From Salininema proteolyticum (lineage in GTDB: Bacteria > Actinomycetota > Actinomycetes > Mycobacteriales > Micromonosporaceae), in the NCBI RefSeq assembly GCF_042685645.1, contig NZ_JBHUNX010000001.1, positions 5,014,262-5,078,261 on the forward strand: a stretch of DNA of 64,000 nucleotides, read 5' to 3'. The notes beneath the pieces are model-generated. The model was not told the DNA's origin. It searched no databases and saw only the letters and a list, made by a program, of their open reading frames with translations. Every line of letters starts with the position of its first letter. Within the stretch, counting starts at the first letter, position 1. Made by a program: the position numbers and the translations under genes. This document shows, piece by piece, positions 31,046-42,757 of the stretch.

Positions 31046-31118
31046 TGCGCCGTGTGGGACTCGAACCCACAACCTACGGATTAAAAGTCCGCAGCTCTGC
31101 CAATTGAGCTAACGGCGC
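31046..31118 (-). tRNA. tRNA-Lys (anticodon UUU), second copy
   Basis: 73 nt with acceptor arms GCGCCGT/ACGGCGC. The body from D-arm to T-arm is identical to the copy at 28835-28907, including the TTT anticodon. It starts 10 bp after the marR stop, on the opposite strand. Confidence 0.97.
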
Positions 31119-31252
31119 AAGAGTGAGTCTAAACGACCGCTCCCCGGCGGCGCAACGGGGATTGCCCCGCGCGCCAAGCGGTCCCCCGGAGGCGGGAGGG
31201 ACGGGCCGACGGGCGGGGGCGGCGGAAGTGAACAGCGGGTAGACTCGTAGCC

Positions 31253-32008
31253 GTGCTTATACTGCTGCCGCCTTCTGAAGGAAAATGCGAAACGGGCGAC
31301 GGGAATCCGATCCAGTTGGAGCGCCTGTCGATGCCCGAGCTCAATCCTGTCCGGGAGACGCTGATGAACCAGCTTACGGCGCTCTCGGCCGACACCGCGA
31401 AGGCCCGTGAGAAGCTGAAGTTCACCGCCCGCAGCGAGCACTACGTGGACTTCAACCGGAACCTGTGGGACGCCCCGACCCTGACGGCCTGGGAGCTGTA
31501 CACGGGAGTGCTCTACGAGAACCTGCAGCTGGGCGACCTTCCCGACCGCGACCAGGTCCGCATCGCCTCGCCGCTGTGGGGGTTCCTCTCGCCCTCCGAC
31601 CGCGTCCCGGTCTACCGCATGCCCGCCACGACGAAGTTCGACGAACTGGGCGTGACCGTCTCCCAGTACTGGAAGGCGCCGCTCAAGTCGGCGATGGAGG
31701 ACTACGCCGACGACCTGGTCATCGACATGCGCTCCTCGGCCTACACGGGAATGTGGAACCCCGGCAACGCCGGCGTGAGCGTCCGGGTGTTCAAGGAGAA
31801 CCCCGAAGGCGGGCGCTCGGTCGTCACCCATATGGCTAAAGCCACGCGCGGGCGCGTCGCCCGCCACATCATCTCCCGGGGCGCCCAGCCGGCCTCCCCG
31901 TCGGACGTGCTCGACTTCCTCATCGCCGAGGGCTTCAAGGCCGAGCTCAACGAGCCGGCCGGGAAGACCAAGCCCTGGCTGCTTGACGTCATCGTCGAGG
32001 AGCCGTAG
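31253..32008 (+). CDS. yaaA: YaaA family (DUF328) peroxide stress protein
   Basis: 251 aa starting GTG 31253 with MLILLPPSEGKCETG, the hallmark N-terminus (LPxSEGK) of the family. Other conserved blocks are YTGVLYENL, IASPLWGFLSPSDRVPVYR and the DLRSSAY-like VIDMRSSAYTGMW. E. coli YaaA limits free iron and DNA damage under peroxide and has a DNA-binding fold; the actinobacterial role is inferred. TAGACT ends seven bases before GTG (leaderless). Convergent with ppa across a large palindromic terminator. Confidence 0.87.
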   Translation: MLILLPPSEGKCETGDGNPIQLERLSMPELNPVRETLMNQLTALSADTAKAREKLKFTARSEHYVDFNRNLWDAPTLTAWELYTGVLYENLQLGDLPDRDQVRIASPLWGFLSPSDRVPVYRMPATTKFDELGVTVSQYWKAPLKSAMEDYADDLVIDMRSSAYTGMWNPGNAGVSVRVFKENPEGGRSVVTHMAKATRGRVARHIISRGAQPASPSDVLDFLIAEGFKAELNEPAGKTKPWLLDVIVEEP

Positions 32009-32028
32009 CCCCCGGCCCGAACGCGAGA

Positions 32029-32064
32029 AGGAGGGCCGCACCCCGCGCGGGGTGCGGCCCTCCT
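32029..32064. terminator. 36-bp perfect palindrome between yaaA and ppa
   Basis: 18-bp arms (32029-32046 and 32047-32064) with AGGAGGGCC ends and no spacer, 20 bp after yaaA and 46 bp beyond the ppa stop. A bidirectional terminator. Confidence 0.8.
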
Positions 32065-32109
32065 CGTTCGTCTACCGGTCCGCCGCTCCGCGGCGGACGC
32101 GACCGCCAC

Positions 32110-32607
32110 TCAGTGGTGGTCCAGTCCGGCTTCCTTGGCGCGCTCGAAGGAGCGGCGGATCTCTTCCTCCGCCTCGGCGCGGCCGGTCCAGGTCGCACCC
32201 TCGACGCTCTTGCCGGGTTCAAGGTCCTTGTACACGGTGAAGAAGTGCTCGATCTCGAGTCGGTCGAACTCGGGAACGTCAGCGATGTCCTGGTACTTGT
32301 CGTGCCGGGGGTCGTCGGCGGGGACGCACAGGACCTTGTCGTCGATGCCCTTCTCGTCCTTCATCCGGAACATGCCGATCGCGCGGGAGCGGACCAGGCA
32401 GCCGGGGATGGTCGGGGCCTGCACCAGGATCAGGGCGTCCAGGGGGTCGCCGTCCTGGCCGAGGGTGTCGTCGATGTAGCCGTAGTCGGCCGGGTATACC
32501 GTGGCGGTGAACAGGGTTCGGTCCAGACGGATGCGACCGGTCTCGTGGTCGATCTCGTACTTGTTCTGACTGCCCTTCGGGATTTCAACAGTCATGTCGA
32601 ACTCCAT
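32110..32607 (-). CDS. ppa: inorganic pyrophosphatase (family I)
   Basis: 165 aa from ATG 32607, which follows GAGGGGAG. The catalytic signature is YPADYGYIDDTLGQDGDPLDAL, with the D-x-D-P-x-D metal-binding core. VEIPKGSQNKYEID at the N-terminus and VPADDPRHDKYQDI further on are also family blocks. It hydrolyses pyrophosphate, pulling biosynthetic reactions forward. The ORF could be extended 23 residues upstream, but without a ribosome site. Divergent from dacB with 54 bp between. Confidence 0.96.
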   Translation of the reverse strand: MEFDMTVEIPKGSQNKYEIDHETGRIRLDRTLFTATVYPADYGYIDDTLGQDGDPLDALILVQAPTIPGCLVRSRAIGMFRMKDEKGIDDKVLCVPADDPRHDKYQDIADVPEFDRLEIEHFFTVYKDLEPGKSVEGATWTGRAEAEEEIRRSFERAKEAGLDHH

Positions 32608-32661
32608 TGGCCGACTCCCCTCAACGTAGGTGTTCATCTCTAGATGCTCTAGTCTCTTTCT

Positions 32662-34122
32662 ATGGCCGACAACCACGCACCTGACCCCAGCGAGGCGAGT
32701 GATTCGCCACAGGACCGCGGGCGACGCTCCCCGGCAATGGAGGGCTCCTCGAAGGATCCGTCAATTCTGCAGGCCAGGGACTCATCCCCCAGGTATGTCC
32801 AGATTCTGACCTGGATGCTGTCCATAGTCGCCATTGGAGCGACCGTAGCCAGTTTCTCACTCATGGTATCGGCGATGGCCACACCCGACGACACCGAAGT
32901 GGGTATTGTCACCTGGCCCGAGTCGAAACTGCCCCCCGAGGCGTCCCCGGTGCTCAACGCGCTGGGCAACGGCGCTCCGCTGCCCCAGGACCTCGCCGGG
33001 ACGGTCGAGGCCGCGCTGGGCTCGGAGACGGGCATATCCGCCAAGTTCATCGACCTCGAGACCGGGGAGAGCCTCTATGAGAACGAGGCGGAGGCCTTCC
33101 TCGCCCCGGCCTCGTCCCTGAAGGTCCTGACCGCCTCCACCGCCCTCGCCGAGCTCGGACCGGACTACCGGATCGAGACCAGCGTCGTCTCCGGCGGCAG
33201 CGACGACAGCGTGGTGCTCGTCGGCGCCGGCGACATCACCCTCTCCCGGGACGGAGACGGCTTCTACCCGGGCTCCGGCAGCCTCCAGGACCTCGCCGAC
33301 CAGGTGCTCAAGGCCCGCGACGGCAAGGCCCCCAAGACCGTCGTGGTCGACGACTCGATCTACAAGGGCGCCACCCAGGCCGCCGGCGCCGACCCGGTCG
33401 ACTACAAGTCCTACTCGGCCAACATGGGCTCCATCATGGTCGACGGAGGCCGCAAGGAGGCGGGCGTCTACGCCCCCCGCCACGACGACCCCGTGATGAA
33501 CGCCGCGGACGAGTTCGCCGCGCTCGTCGGCGCCTCCGACGTCAGCAAGGGCCGCGCCTCCACCGAGGCCGAGACCCTCGGCACCGTGGAGTCGGCCACC
33601 GTCTACGAGATGACCGAGCTCTTGGTCCGGATCTCCGACAACACCCTCGCCGACGCCATGGCCATGCAGGTCGGCCTGCACCAGAAGGGCGAGATGACGT
33701 GGGACTCGGCCATCGTGGCGCTCAACGAGCACATGAAGGACCTCGGCATCGACCCCGAGGGCACCGTCATCCGCGACGGATCCGGCCTCAGCGCGGAGGA
33801 CAGCTTCTCCGCCGCCAAGTTCACCCAGCTGCTGCACCTGGCCTCGCAGGACCCGAGGCAGCGCATGGTCCTGCAGACGCTCCCCGTGGCCGGGCTCGAC
33901 GGCACGGTCGAGGACCGCTTCGACGGCCTGCCCGAGGCCTACGGGGTGGCCCGCGCCAAGACCGGCACCCTGGACATCGCCAACTCGCTGACCGGAACCG
34001 TGGTCACCGAGGACGGCCGCCTGCTGGGATTCTCGATGATCGAGAACCACTTCGAGAGCAGGGACACGAGCCGCGAGACGATGGACAAGGTCGTCGCCGC
34101 CGTCGCGGAGTGCGGCTGCTGA
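32662..34122 (+). CDS. dacB: D-alanyl-D-alanine carboxypeptidase/endopeptidase (PBP4, S13 family)
   Basis: 486 aa. The cytoplasmic ~44 residues are followed by one membrane helix (ILTWMLSIVAIGATVASFSL) and an external penicillin-binding domain. All three active-site motifs are present: SxxK in PASSLKVLTA (about 150-153), SxN in RISDNTLAD (about 325) and KTG in AKTGTLDIANS (about 434). It trims peptidoglycan stems or crosslinks. TAGTCT ends six bases before ATG with no ribosome site: leaderless. Gene order dacB-metalloprotease-tilS-hpt-ftsH is conserved in actinobacteria. Confidence 0.94.
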   Translation: MADNHAPDPSEASDSPQDRGRRSPAMEGSSKDPSILQARDSSPRYVQILTWMLSIVAIGATVASFSLMVSAMATPDDTEVGIVTWPESKLPPEASPVLNALGNGAPLPQDLAGTVEAALGSETGISAKFIDLETGESLYENEAEAFLAPASSLKVLTASTALAELGPDYRIETSVVSGGSDDSVVLVGAGDITLSRDGDGFYPGSGSLQDLADQVLKARDGKAPKTVVVDDSIYKGATQAAGADPVDYKSYSANMGSIMVDGGRKEAGVYAPRHDDPVMNAADEFAALVGASDVSKGRASTEAETLGTVESATVYEMTELLVRISDNTLADAMAMQVGLHQKGEMTWDSAIVALNEHMKDLGIDPEGTVIRDGSGLSAEDSFSAAKFTQLLHLASQDPRQRMVLQTLPVAGLDGTVEDRFDGLPEAYGVARAKTGTLDIANSLTGTVVTEDGRLLGFSMIENHFESRDTSRETMDKVVAAVAECGC

Positions 34123-34143
34123 CCCGCTTACGGACCGGACACC

Positions 34144-34178
34144 GGGCCGCCGCGCGCCGCAGAGGCGCGCGGCGGCCC
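34144..34178 (+). terminator. dacB terminator
   Basis: 15-bp perfect G/C stem (34144-34158 with 34164-34178), loop GCAGA, 21 bp after the dacB stop. Confidence 0.8.
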
Positions 34179-34251
34179 CTCATTTCGCACGGCCCCCTCC
34201 GGAGCGCTTCCGACATGAGCGGAATGTGCGGTTTGCCGCTAGGCTGGACGA

Positions 34252-35352
34252 GTGACCGGCCAGCAGAACCCACACCAGCCGCTCCGCCAGCGTTCCGAAA
34301 AGGGGCCGGTGGAGGGAGACACCGCGACCCTCGAACCCGCCCTCCCCCCGATCGACTGGGACAGCGCGCTCGACTGCGCCCGCCTGTTCGGCGGCGGAGG
34401 CCCCTCCATCACCCTCGCCCAGGCCCGCAAGGCCGTCGCCGACGTGGACGAACGCGCCCACCGCGCCGTCGCCATGGTCGGCGAGTACTCCGGACTGGAG
34501 TACTCCTCGGTCCCGCCGATCCGCATCGTCGACCGCGGAGCCTGGAGCCGCACCAACGTCCAGGGCCTCAAGGTCCTGCTCGACAGGGTCGGCGTCGAGA
34601 CCGACGAGACGACCGGCGTCACCGCCCGCGTCACCGGCTACCAGGCCGGGGCCCTCCTCGCCTTCCTCTCCAGCCGGGTTCTCGGCCAGTACGTCCCCTT
34701 CGCCTCCGCCGAAGGGCCCGACGAAGGCGGCGCCCTCCTCTTCGTCGCCCCCAACATCGTCGCCATGGAACAGCGCCTGAACCTGACGCCCGGCGACTTC
34801 CGCACCTGGATCGCGCTGCACGAGGCCACGCACCTGCTGCAGTTCCGCGCGGTGCCGTGGATGGGCGAGCACTTCCTCGGCCTCGTCCGGGACATCGTGG
34901 GCGGCACCGACACCGGCAGCTTCGTCAGGGAGGCCTACCAGCGCCTGAACGACTCCGAAGAGGGCGACGAACTCGGCCTCCTCGGAGCCCTCACCGGGTC
35001 GGACCGCCGCGAGCCCCTGGAACGCGTACAGGCGCTCATGTCGCTGCTGGAGGGCCACGCCGAGTCGCTCATGGACACCATCGGCGCCGCCGAGGTCCCG
35101 TCGGTGGAGACCCTGCGCCGCCGCTTCGACCGCCACCGCGCCAAACCCGGCGCCGTGACGCGGACCGTGCGCCGGCTCCTCGGCATGGAGGCGAAGTACT
35201 CGCAGTACGTGGCCGGGAAGAAATTCGTCGACACGATCGTCCGCGCCGAGGGCCTGCGCGGGTTCAACCGGATCTGGGAGAGCCCCGAGATGCTGCCGAC
35301 CCTGGCGGAGATCAGGGACCCGGACAGCTGGAGGGAGCGGACCCGTGCCTAA
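34252..35352 (+). CDS. zinc-dependent metalloprotease-like protein (DUF2342 / 'F420-associated')
   Basis: 366 aa from GTG 34252. The metal motif HEATHLLQF (HExxH, about residues 190-194) sits in a helix preceded by FRTWIALHEA. The downstream GHAESLMDT segment probably supplies the third ligand. This matches the actinobacterial DUF2342 family, often annotated as a coenzyme F420-associated protein or zinc-dependent metalloprotease; its substrate is unknown. TAGGCT ends six bases before GTG: leaderless. It overlaps tilS by 8 bp, so the two are coupled. Confidence 0.88.
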   Translation: MTGQQNPHQPLRQRSEKGPVEGDTATLEPALPPIDWDSALDCARLFGGGGPSITLAQARKAVADVDERAHRAVAMVGEYSGLEYSSVPPIRIVDRGAWSRTNVQGLKVLLDRVGVETDETTGVTARVTGYQAGALLAFLSSRVLGQYVPFASAEGPDEGGALLFVAPNIVAMEQRLNLTPGDFRTWIALHEATHLLQFRAVPWMGEHFLGLVRDIVGGTDTGSFVREAYQRLNDSEEGDELGLLGALTGSDRREPLERVQALMSLLEGHAESLMDTIGAAEVPSVETLRRRFDRHRAKPGAVTRTVRRLLGMEAKYSQYVAGKKFVDTIVRAEGLRGFNRIWESPEMLPTLAEIRDPDSWRERTRA

Positions 35353-36316
35353 GATCCCGTCATCGGTGGCGCGACTGCGCCACGCGGTGCGCCGGGGTCT
35401 GGAGGACCTGCCGCGCGGCTCGGTCGTCGCCGTCGCCTGTTCGGGAGGGCCCGACTCGCTGGCACTGGCCGACGCGCTCGCCTTCGTCGGACCGCGCCGG
35501 GGCTGGACCACCGCCCTGGCGACCGTCGACCACGGCCTGCAGGAGGGCTCCGACGCCCGCGCGGCCGACGTGGTCGACTGGGCCAAGGAGACCGGATTCG
35601 ACCACGCGAGGACCCTGCGGGTGGAGCCCGGAAGGTTCGCCGGCGGGCCCGAGGCCTCCGCGCGCGACGCCCGCTACGAGGCCCTCAACCGGCAGGCGGC
35701 CGAGTGGGGGACCGCCGCGGTCCTCCTCGGACACACCCGCGACGACCAGGCGGAGACCGTGCTGTTGGGACTGGCCCGGGGCTCCGGGCCGAGGGGCCTG
35801 GCGGGAATGCGGGCGCGACGCGGAGTCTACCGCCGCCCGATACTCGACCTGCCGCGCGAGACCACCCACGACTACTGCCTCCAGCGGGGCCTGGACCCGT
35901 GGATCGACCCGCACAACAGCGACTCCCGGTTCAAGCGCTCGGCGTTGCGCGAGGCCATGGACACCCTGACCGCCGTCCTCGGCCACGGCCTGGTCGCCAA
36001 CCTCGCCCGCACGGCGGGGCAGGTGGCCGCCGACGTGGACTTCACCGACGCGCTCGCCGCCGAGCGCTACGCGGAGATGGGCTCGCCGTCCGAGCTGCCG
36101 GCGGCGGACCTGGAGGGACTTCCCGAGGCCCTGCGGACTCGGCTGGAGCGGCTGTGGCTGCTCGACCAGGGGTTGTCCGCCGCCGGCCTCACCCACCGCC
36201 ACCTGGCCGCCGTGGACGCGCTGGTGGTCGACTGGAGCGGGCAGGGCCCGGCGGCGCTGCCCGGCGGGCTCGTCGTGGCACGCAAAAAGGGCCTGCTGAC
36301 CTGCAGCAGGCCCTGA
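35345..36316 (+). CDS. tilS: tRNA(Ile)-lysidine synthetase
   Basis: 323 aa. The N-type ATP pyrophosphatase P-loop SGGPDS is at residues 33-38. VDHGLQEGSD and GHTRDDQAETVLLGLARGSG are diagnostic TilS blocks, and FKRSALRE is near residue 200. It modifies C34 of the AUA-reading tRNA-Ile to lysidine using ATP and lysine. It is the short form lacking the extended C-terminal domains of E. coli TilS, as in other actinobacteria. Its last ~30 bp contain the terminator of the convergent hpt gene. Confidence 0.95.
   Translation: MPKIPSSVARLRHAVRRGLEDLPRGSVVAVACSGGPDSLALADALAFVGPRRGWTTALATVDHGLQEGSDARAADVVDWAKETGFDHARTLRVEPGRFAGGPEASARDARYEALNRQAAEWGTAAVLLGHTRDDQAETVLLGLARGSGPRGLAGMRARRGVYRRPILDLPRETTHDYCLQRGLDPWIDPHNSDSRFKRSALREAMDTLTAVLGHGLVANLARTAGQVAADVDFTDALAAERYAEMGSPSELPAADLEGLPEALRTRLERLWLLDQGLSAAGLTHRHLAAVDALVVDWSGQGPAALPGGLVVARKKGLLTCSRP
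36284..36313 (-). terminator. intrinsic terminator of hpt inside the end of tilS
   Basis: On the minus strand GGGCCTGCTG (36313-36304) pairs with CAGCAGGCCC (36298-36289) around five bases and is followed by TTTTT (36288-36284). It lies 21 bp beyond the hpt stop but within tilS coding sequence. Confidence 0.85.
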
Positions 36317-36333
36317 AGGCCGGAGCCTTGCGG

Positions 36334-37029
36334 TCAGTCCTGGTAGACCTCGGGCTTGAGGACGCCGATGAACGGCAATTCGCGGTAGCGCTCGGCGAAG
36401 TCGAGGCCGTAGCCCACCACGAACTCGTTGGGGATGTCGAATCCCAGGTAGTCGACGGGGATGTCGGTGTGCTGCATGCCCGGCTTGCGGAGCATGGAGA
36501 CGACCGTGACCGACTTGGGCGCGTGGCCCTCGAGGTACTTGAGGAGCCACGACAGGGTGAGACCCGAGTCAATGATGTCCTCCACGATCACAACATTCTT
36601 ATCTTTGATGTCGGAGTCGATGTCCTTGAGGATGCGGACCGTGCCCGACGAGGTGGTCGCGTCGCCGTAGGACGACAGCGCCATGAACTCCATCTTGACC
36701 GGCACGGTCAGGGACCGGGCGAAGTCCGCCATGAACATGACCGCGCCCTTGAACACGCCGACGAGGATGACATCCTCCTCGGAGCCCGCCAGGTCGGCGG
36801 ACACGCGTTCGGCCAGCTCAGTGACCTTGTCCTGGATGGCCTCGGCGGAGACTACGACGCGCTCGATGTCCTCGCCGTACCATTCGCCGTTCATGAATTC
36901 CGATGTATGACCGCCCTCCGCTGCGTCTACAAGACTCTCGGCGGGGGCTTTCAGCTCCGACGTCATGCACTCAAGAGTGCCATTGGAGGTGGCCTCGCGT
37001 CCTGCAGGGTCGGCCGATAGAGTGGACAC
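36334..37029 (-). CDS. hpt: hypoxanthine phosphoribosyltransferase
   Basis: 231 aa as drawn from GTG 37029. The PRPP-binding motif VVIVEDIIDSGLTL (about 145-158), the dimer/flexible-loop region MALSSYGDATTSSG and the base-binding YLGFDIPNEFVVGYGLD are all clear. It salvages hypoxanthine/guanine to IMP/GMP. Conserved homology starts near MNGEWYGEDIERVVVS, so the first 45 residues are an unusual extension; ATG 36966 and ATG 36894 are alternative starts, none with a good ribosome site. A consensus -10 TATAAT lies upstream. Confidence 0.92.
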   Translation of the reverse strand: MSTLSADPAGREATSNGTLECMTSELKAPAESLVDAAEGGHTSEFMNGEWYGEDIERVVVSAEAIQDKVTELAERVSADLAGSEEDVILVGVFKGAVMFMADFARSLTVPVKMEFMALSSYGDATTSSGTVRILKDIDSDIKDKNVVIVEDIIDSGLTLSWLLKYLEGHAPKSVTVVSMLRKPGMQHTDIPVDYLGFDIPNEFVVGYGLDFAERYRELPFIGVLKPEVYQD

Positions 37030-37060
37030 ATCACTAGGGCCTCGGTGACGGGTGGCGGTG

Positions 37061-37066
37061 ATTATA
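37061..37066 (-). promoter_or_regulatory. hpt -10 element TATAAT
   Basis: A perfect TATAAT on the minus strand, 31 bp before GTG 37029, in a local AT-rich patch. No convincing -35 is visible 16-18 bp upstream. Confidence 0.55.
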
Positions 37067-37223
37067 CTTACAATTTGTGGTCATTGGGACGGCCGTCACC
37101 GCCCTGACAGGCCGCCCGACGTGCCGACAGTGTACTTTCGAGTGGTTGACTTTAGGTGTCAACCGCATGACTGATCACCCGCCCGCCCTTCGGCGGATCA
37201 CGCGGAAAACCCAGGAGGAATGA

Positions 37224-39194
<1,971 letters not shown>

Positions 39195-39207
39195 GCCCGC
39201 GAGGCCC

Positions 39208-39245
39208 GGAAAGGGGCGGTTCCCGCGAGGGGGCCGCCCCTTTCC
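39208..39245 (+). terminator. ftsH terminator
   Basis: 12-bp stem GGAAAGGGGCGG (39208-39219) with its complement (39234-39245), 14-nt loop, starting 14 bp after the stop. Confidence 0.75.
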
Positions 39246-39338
39246 GCTTCCCGGCGCCGAATGGCCCGCGCCGTCCGTTTTCGTAGACGGCGGTCACATC
39301 TGAGCTCATCTCACGTCTTTATTGTCTAGGCTGGTTCT

Positions 39339-39974
39339 ATGTCTGAGGAACTCGACAACCTGGCGGCCCGACTCGTCGACGGCCGTATCAACGGCACCCC
39401 GGTGGAAGACAAGGTGGACCTCCCTCGCCTCGAGGCCGCCGTCAGGGAGATCCTCATCGGCATCGGCGAAGACCCCGAGAGGGAGGGGCTCAAGGAGACC
39501 CCGCGGCGCGTCGCCCGCGCCTACGCCGAACTGTTCGCCGGCCTGCGCGTCGACCCCAAGCAGGCGGTCAAGACGGCCTTCACCGAGGACTACAACGAAC
39601 TGGTGCTCGTCCGCGACATAGAGGTGCAGTCCTTCTGCGAGCACCACCTGCTGCCCTTCATCGGGGCCGCCCACATCGGCTACATCCCCAACGAGTCCGG
39701 CCAGGTCGTGGGCCTCTCCAAACTGGCCCGCCTGGTCGAGATCTACTCCCGGCGCCCGCAGGTGCAGGAGCGCCTGACCGGCCAGATCGCCGACCAGCTC
39801 TACGAGATGCTCGACGCCCGCGGCGTCATCGTCGTCGTGGAGTGCGAGCACACCTGCATGTCCATGCGCGGGATCCGCAAGCCCGGCGCCAAGACCGTCA
39901 CCTCGGCCGTGCGGGGGCTGCTCCAGTCCGACGCCCGCAGCCGCTCCGAGGCCATGGCCCTGCTCAAGGTCTGA
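39339..39974 (+). CDS. folE: GTP cyclohydrolase I
   Basis: 211 aa. Zinc and active-site residues are in SFCEHHLLPF (Cys100, His102-His103) and ECEHTCMSMRGIRK (second Cys and the catalytic region). GLSKLARLVEIYSRRPQVQERLT is the family signature. It makes 7,8-dihydroneopterin triphosphate from GTP, the first step of folate synthesis. TAGGCT ends six bases before ATG with no ribosome site: leaderless. In most actinobacteria folP, folB and folK follow; here they do not, and a small minus-strand gene comes next. Confidence 0.97.
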   Translation: MSEELDNLAARLVDGRINGTPVEDKVDLPRLEAAVREILIGIGEDPEREGLKETPRRVARAYAELFAGLRVDPKQAVKTAFTEDYNELVLVRDIEVQSFCEHHLLPFIGAAHIGYIPNESGQVVGLSKLARLVEIYSRRPQVQERLTGQIADQLYEMLDARGVIVVVECEHTCMSMRGIRKPGAKTVTSAVRGLLQSDARSRSEAMALLKV

Positions 39975-40098
39975 GCCGTTCCCGCGCCCGCCGCGAGCGG
40001 GGTCCCCGCCGGCGGACGATGACGTTGACGACGAGCCGTGCCCCCGCCCGGCCGCGGGCGGGGCCTCCGACCGGGGGACGCCGGCGAGGCGTCTCGCG

Positions 40099-40347
40099 CT
40101 ACAGAGAGCGGAACAGGGCGACCAGCAGGAACACCATCGAGGCGACCAGCGCCGTCCCGGCGAACCAGCGCGTGACGAGCATCGTCCGCTCCTCGTCGCG
40201 GTCGATCGCCGCCATGTCCTGGGACGGCAGGCGCCGGGGAGGACGCACCTCGTACACCTCCGGCACCCTCCAGCCCGGGGGAGGGGTCTGCGTCCGCGGC
40301 GGACCGCCGTAGGCCGCGCTCTCGTCGCTCTCGCTCATAGGGGTCAT
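40099..40347 (-). CDS. small proline-rich single-pass membrane protein
   Basis: About 82 aa from ATG 40347 (ATG 40338 also possible). It begins with an acidic Ser/Glu segment (MSESDESAAYGG), a Pro/Arg-rich stretch with PPRTQTPPPGW and VRPPRRLPSQ, then MAAIDRDEERTMLV and one C-terminal helix (FAGTALVASMVFLLVALF). The topology suggests a tail-anchored protein with a cytoplasmic proline-rich arm. No family recognised. It is convergent with folE and follows the helicase terminator. Confidence 0.6.
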   Translation of the reverse strand: MTPMSESDESAAYGGPPRTQTPPPGWRVPEVYEVRPPRRLPSQDMAAIDRDEERTMLVTRWFAGTALVASMVFLLVALFRSL

Positions 40348-40380
40348 TCTATCGGTCCGCGGCGAATCCTCGGCACGGAG

Positions 40381-40426
40381 AAGGGGCCCGGGCACCCGGT
40401 CCCAGACCGGGCCTCCCGGGCCCCTT
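40381..40426 (-). terminator. nested hairpin terminator of the DEAD-box helicase
   Basis: AAGGGGCCCGGG (40381-40392) pairs with CCCGGGCCCCTT (40415-40426), and an inner CCCGGTC/GACCGGG pair lies between. It is 52 bp beyond the helicase stop. Confidence 0.75.
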
Positions 40427-40477
40427 CCCTATATCGCTCGTGTTCCGAGAAGCCTCTCGGACGTCGCTCGGACTCGG

Positions 40478-42265
<1,788 letters not shown>

Positions 42266-42757
42266 TTAGCTTTCCACCTCGTGGCGGAGCTCGCTAACGA
42301 TGAATCTCGCAATCCGGATGAACTCGACGCCACTTTTTTCTTTCTGTCATGACCGGGCCCGGGCCTTTGCCCTCGGCCCCGGTTGGGTCTTTGGAGTATC
42401 GGTGCGGCAGTCCCGCGACCGTGGGGCGGTCTCCGCCATCGGCGGTCCGCCGGCCCGACCCGCCGGATTTCGGGTTCGGGCGTGATTGAGCGCGATGCCT
42501 GTGAAGCGATCGCCCACTGAGCTGAATGATAGCGCGTCCGTTTCGGCGCGTCTTTCACAATCTCAACATGCTCAATACTACTTGACCCAACGTACCAGCT
42601 AGGCGACGTATTCCGCCAATCGCGACGGGCATACTGTGAAATACCCTCCTGAAGCGCGGCGTCGCGCGGCGAGACCGCGCTCCCCGGGCCGGCGCCGTAT
42701 CCGGGACCGTGCCCGCCGGAGAAGTCCCGCTCGCGGCCCTGTTGATAATCTGAGTCG
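42266..42757. other. 492-bp divergent region between helicase and MiaE-like gene
   Basis: No supported gene; the minus-strand frame across it lacks a ribosome site and has Ser/Arg-rich shadow composition. It is AT-richer near 42540-42600 (CACAATCTCAACATGCTCAA), a likely promoter zone for the helicase, which would give a leader of ~250 nt. On the minus strand an ACCGGG/CCCGGT-type stem around 42350-42390 lies close to the helicase start. The right end holds TAATCT (42746-42751), six bases before GTG 42758. Confidence 0.5.
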
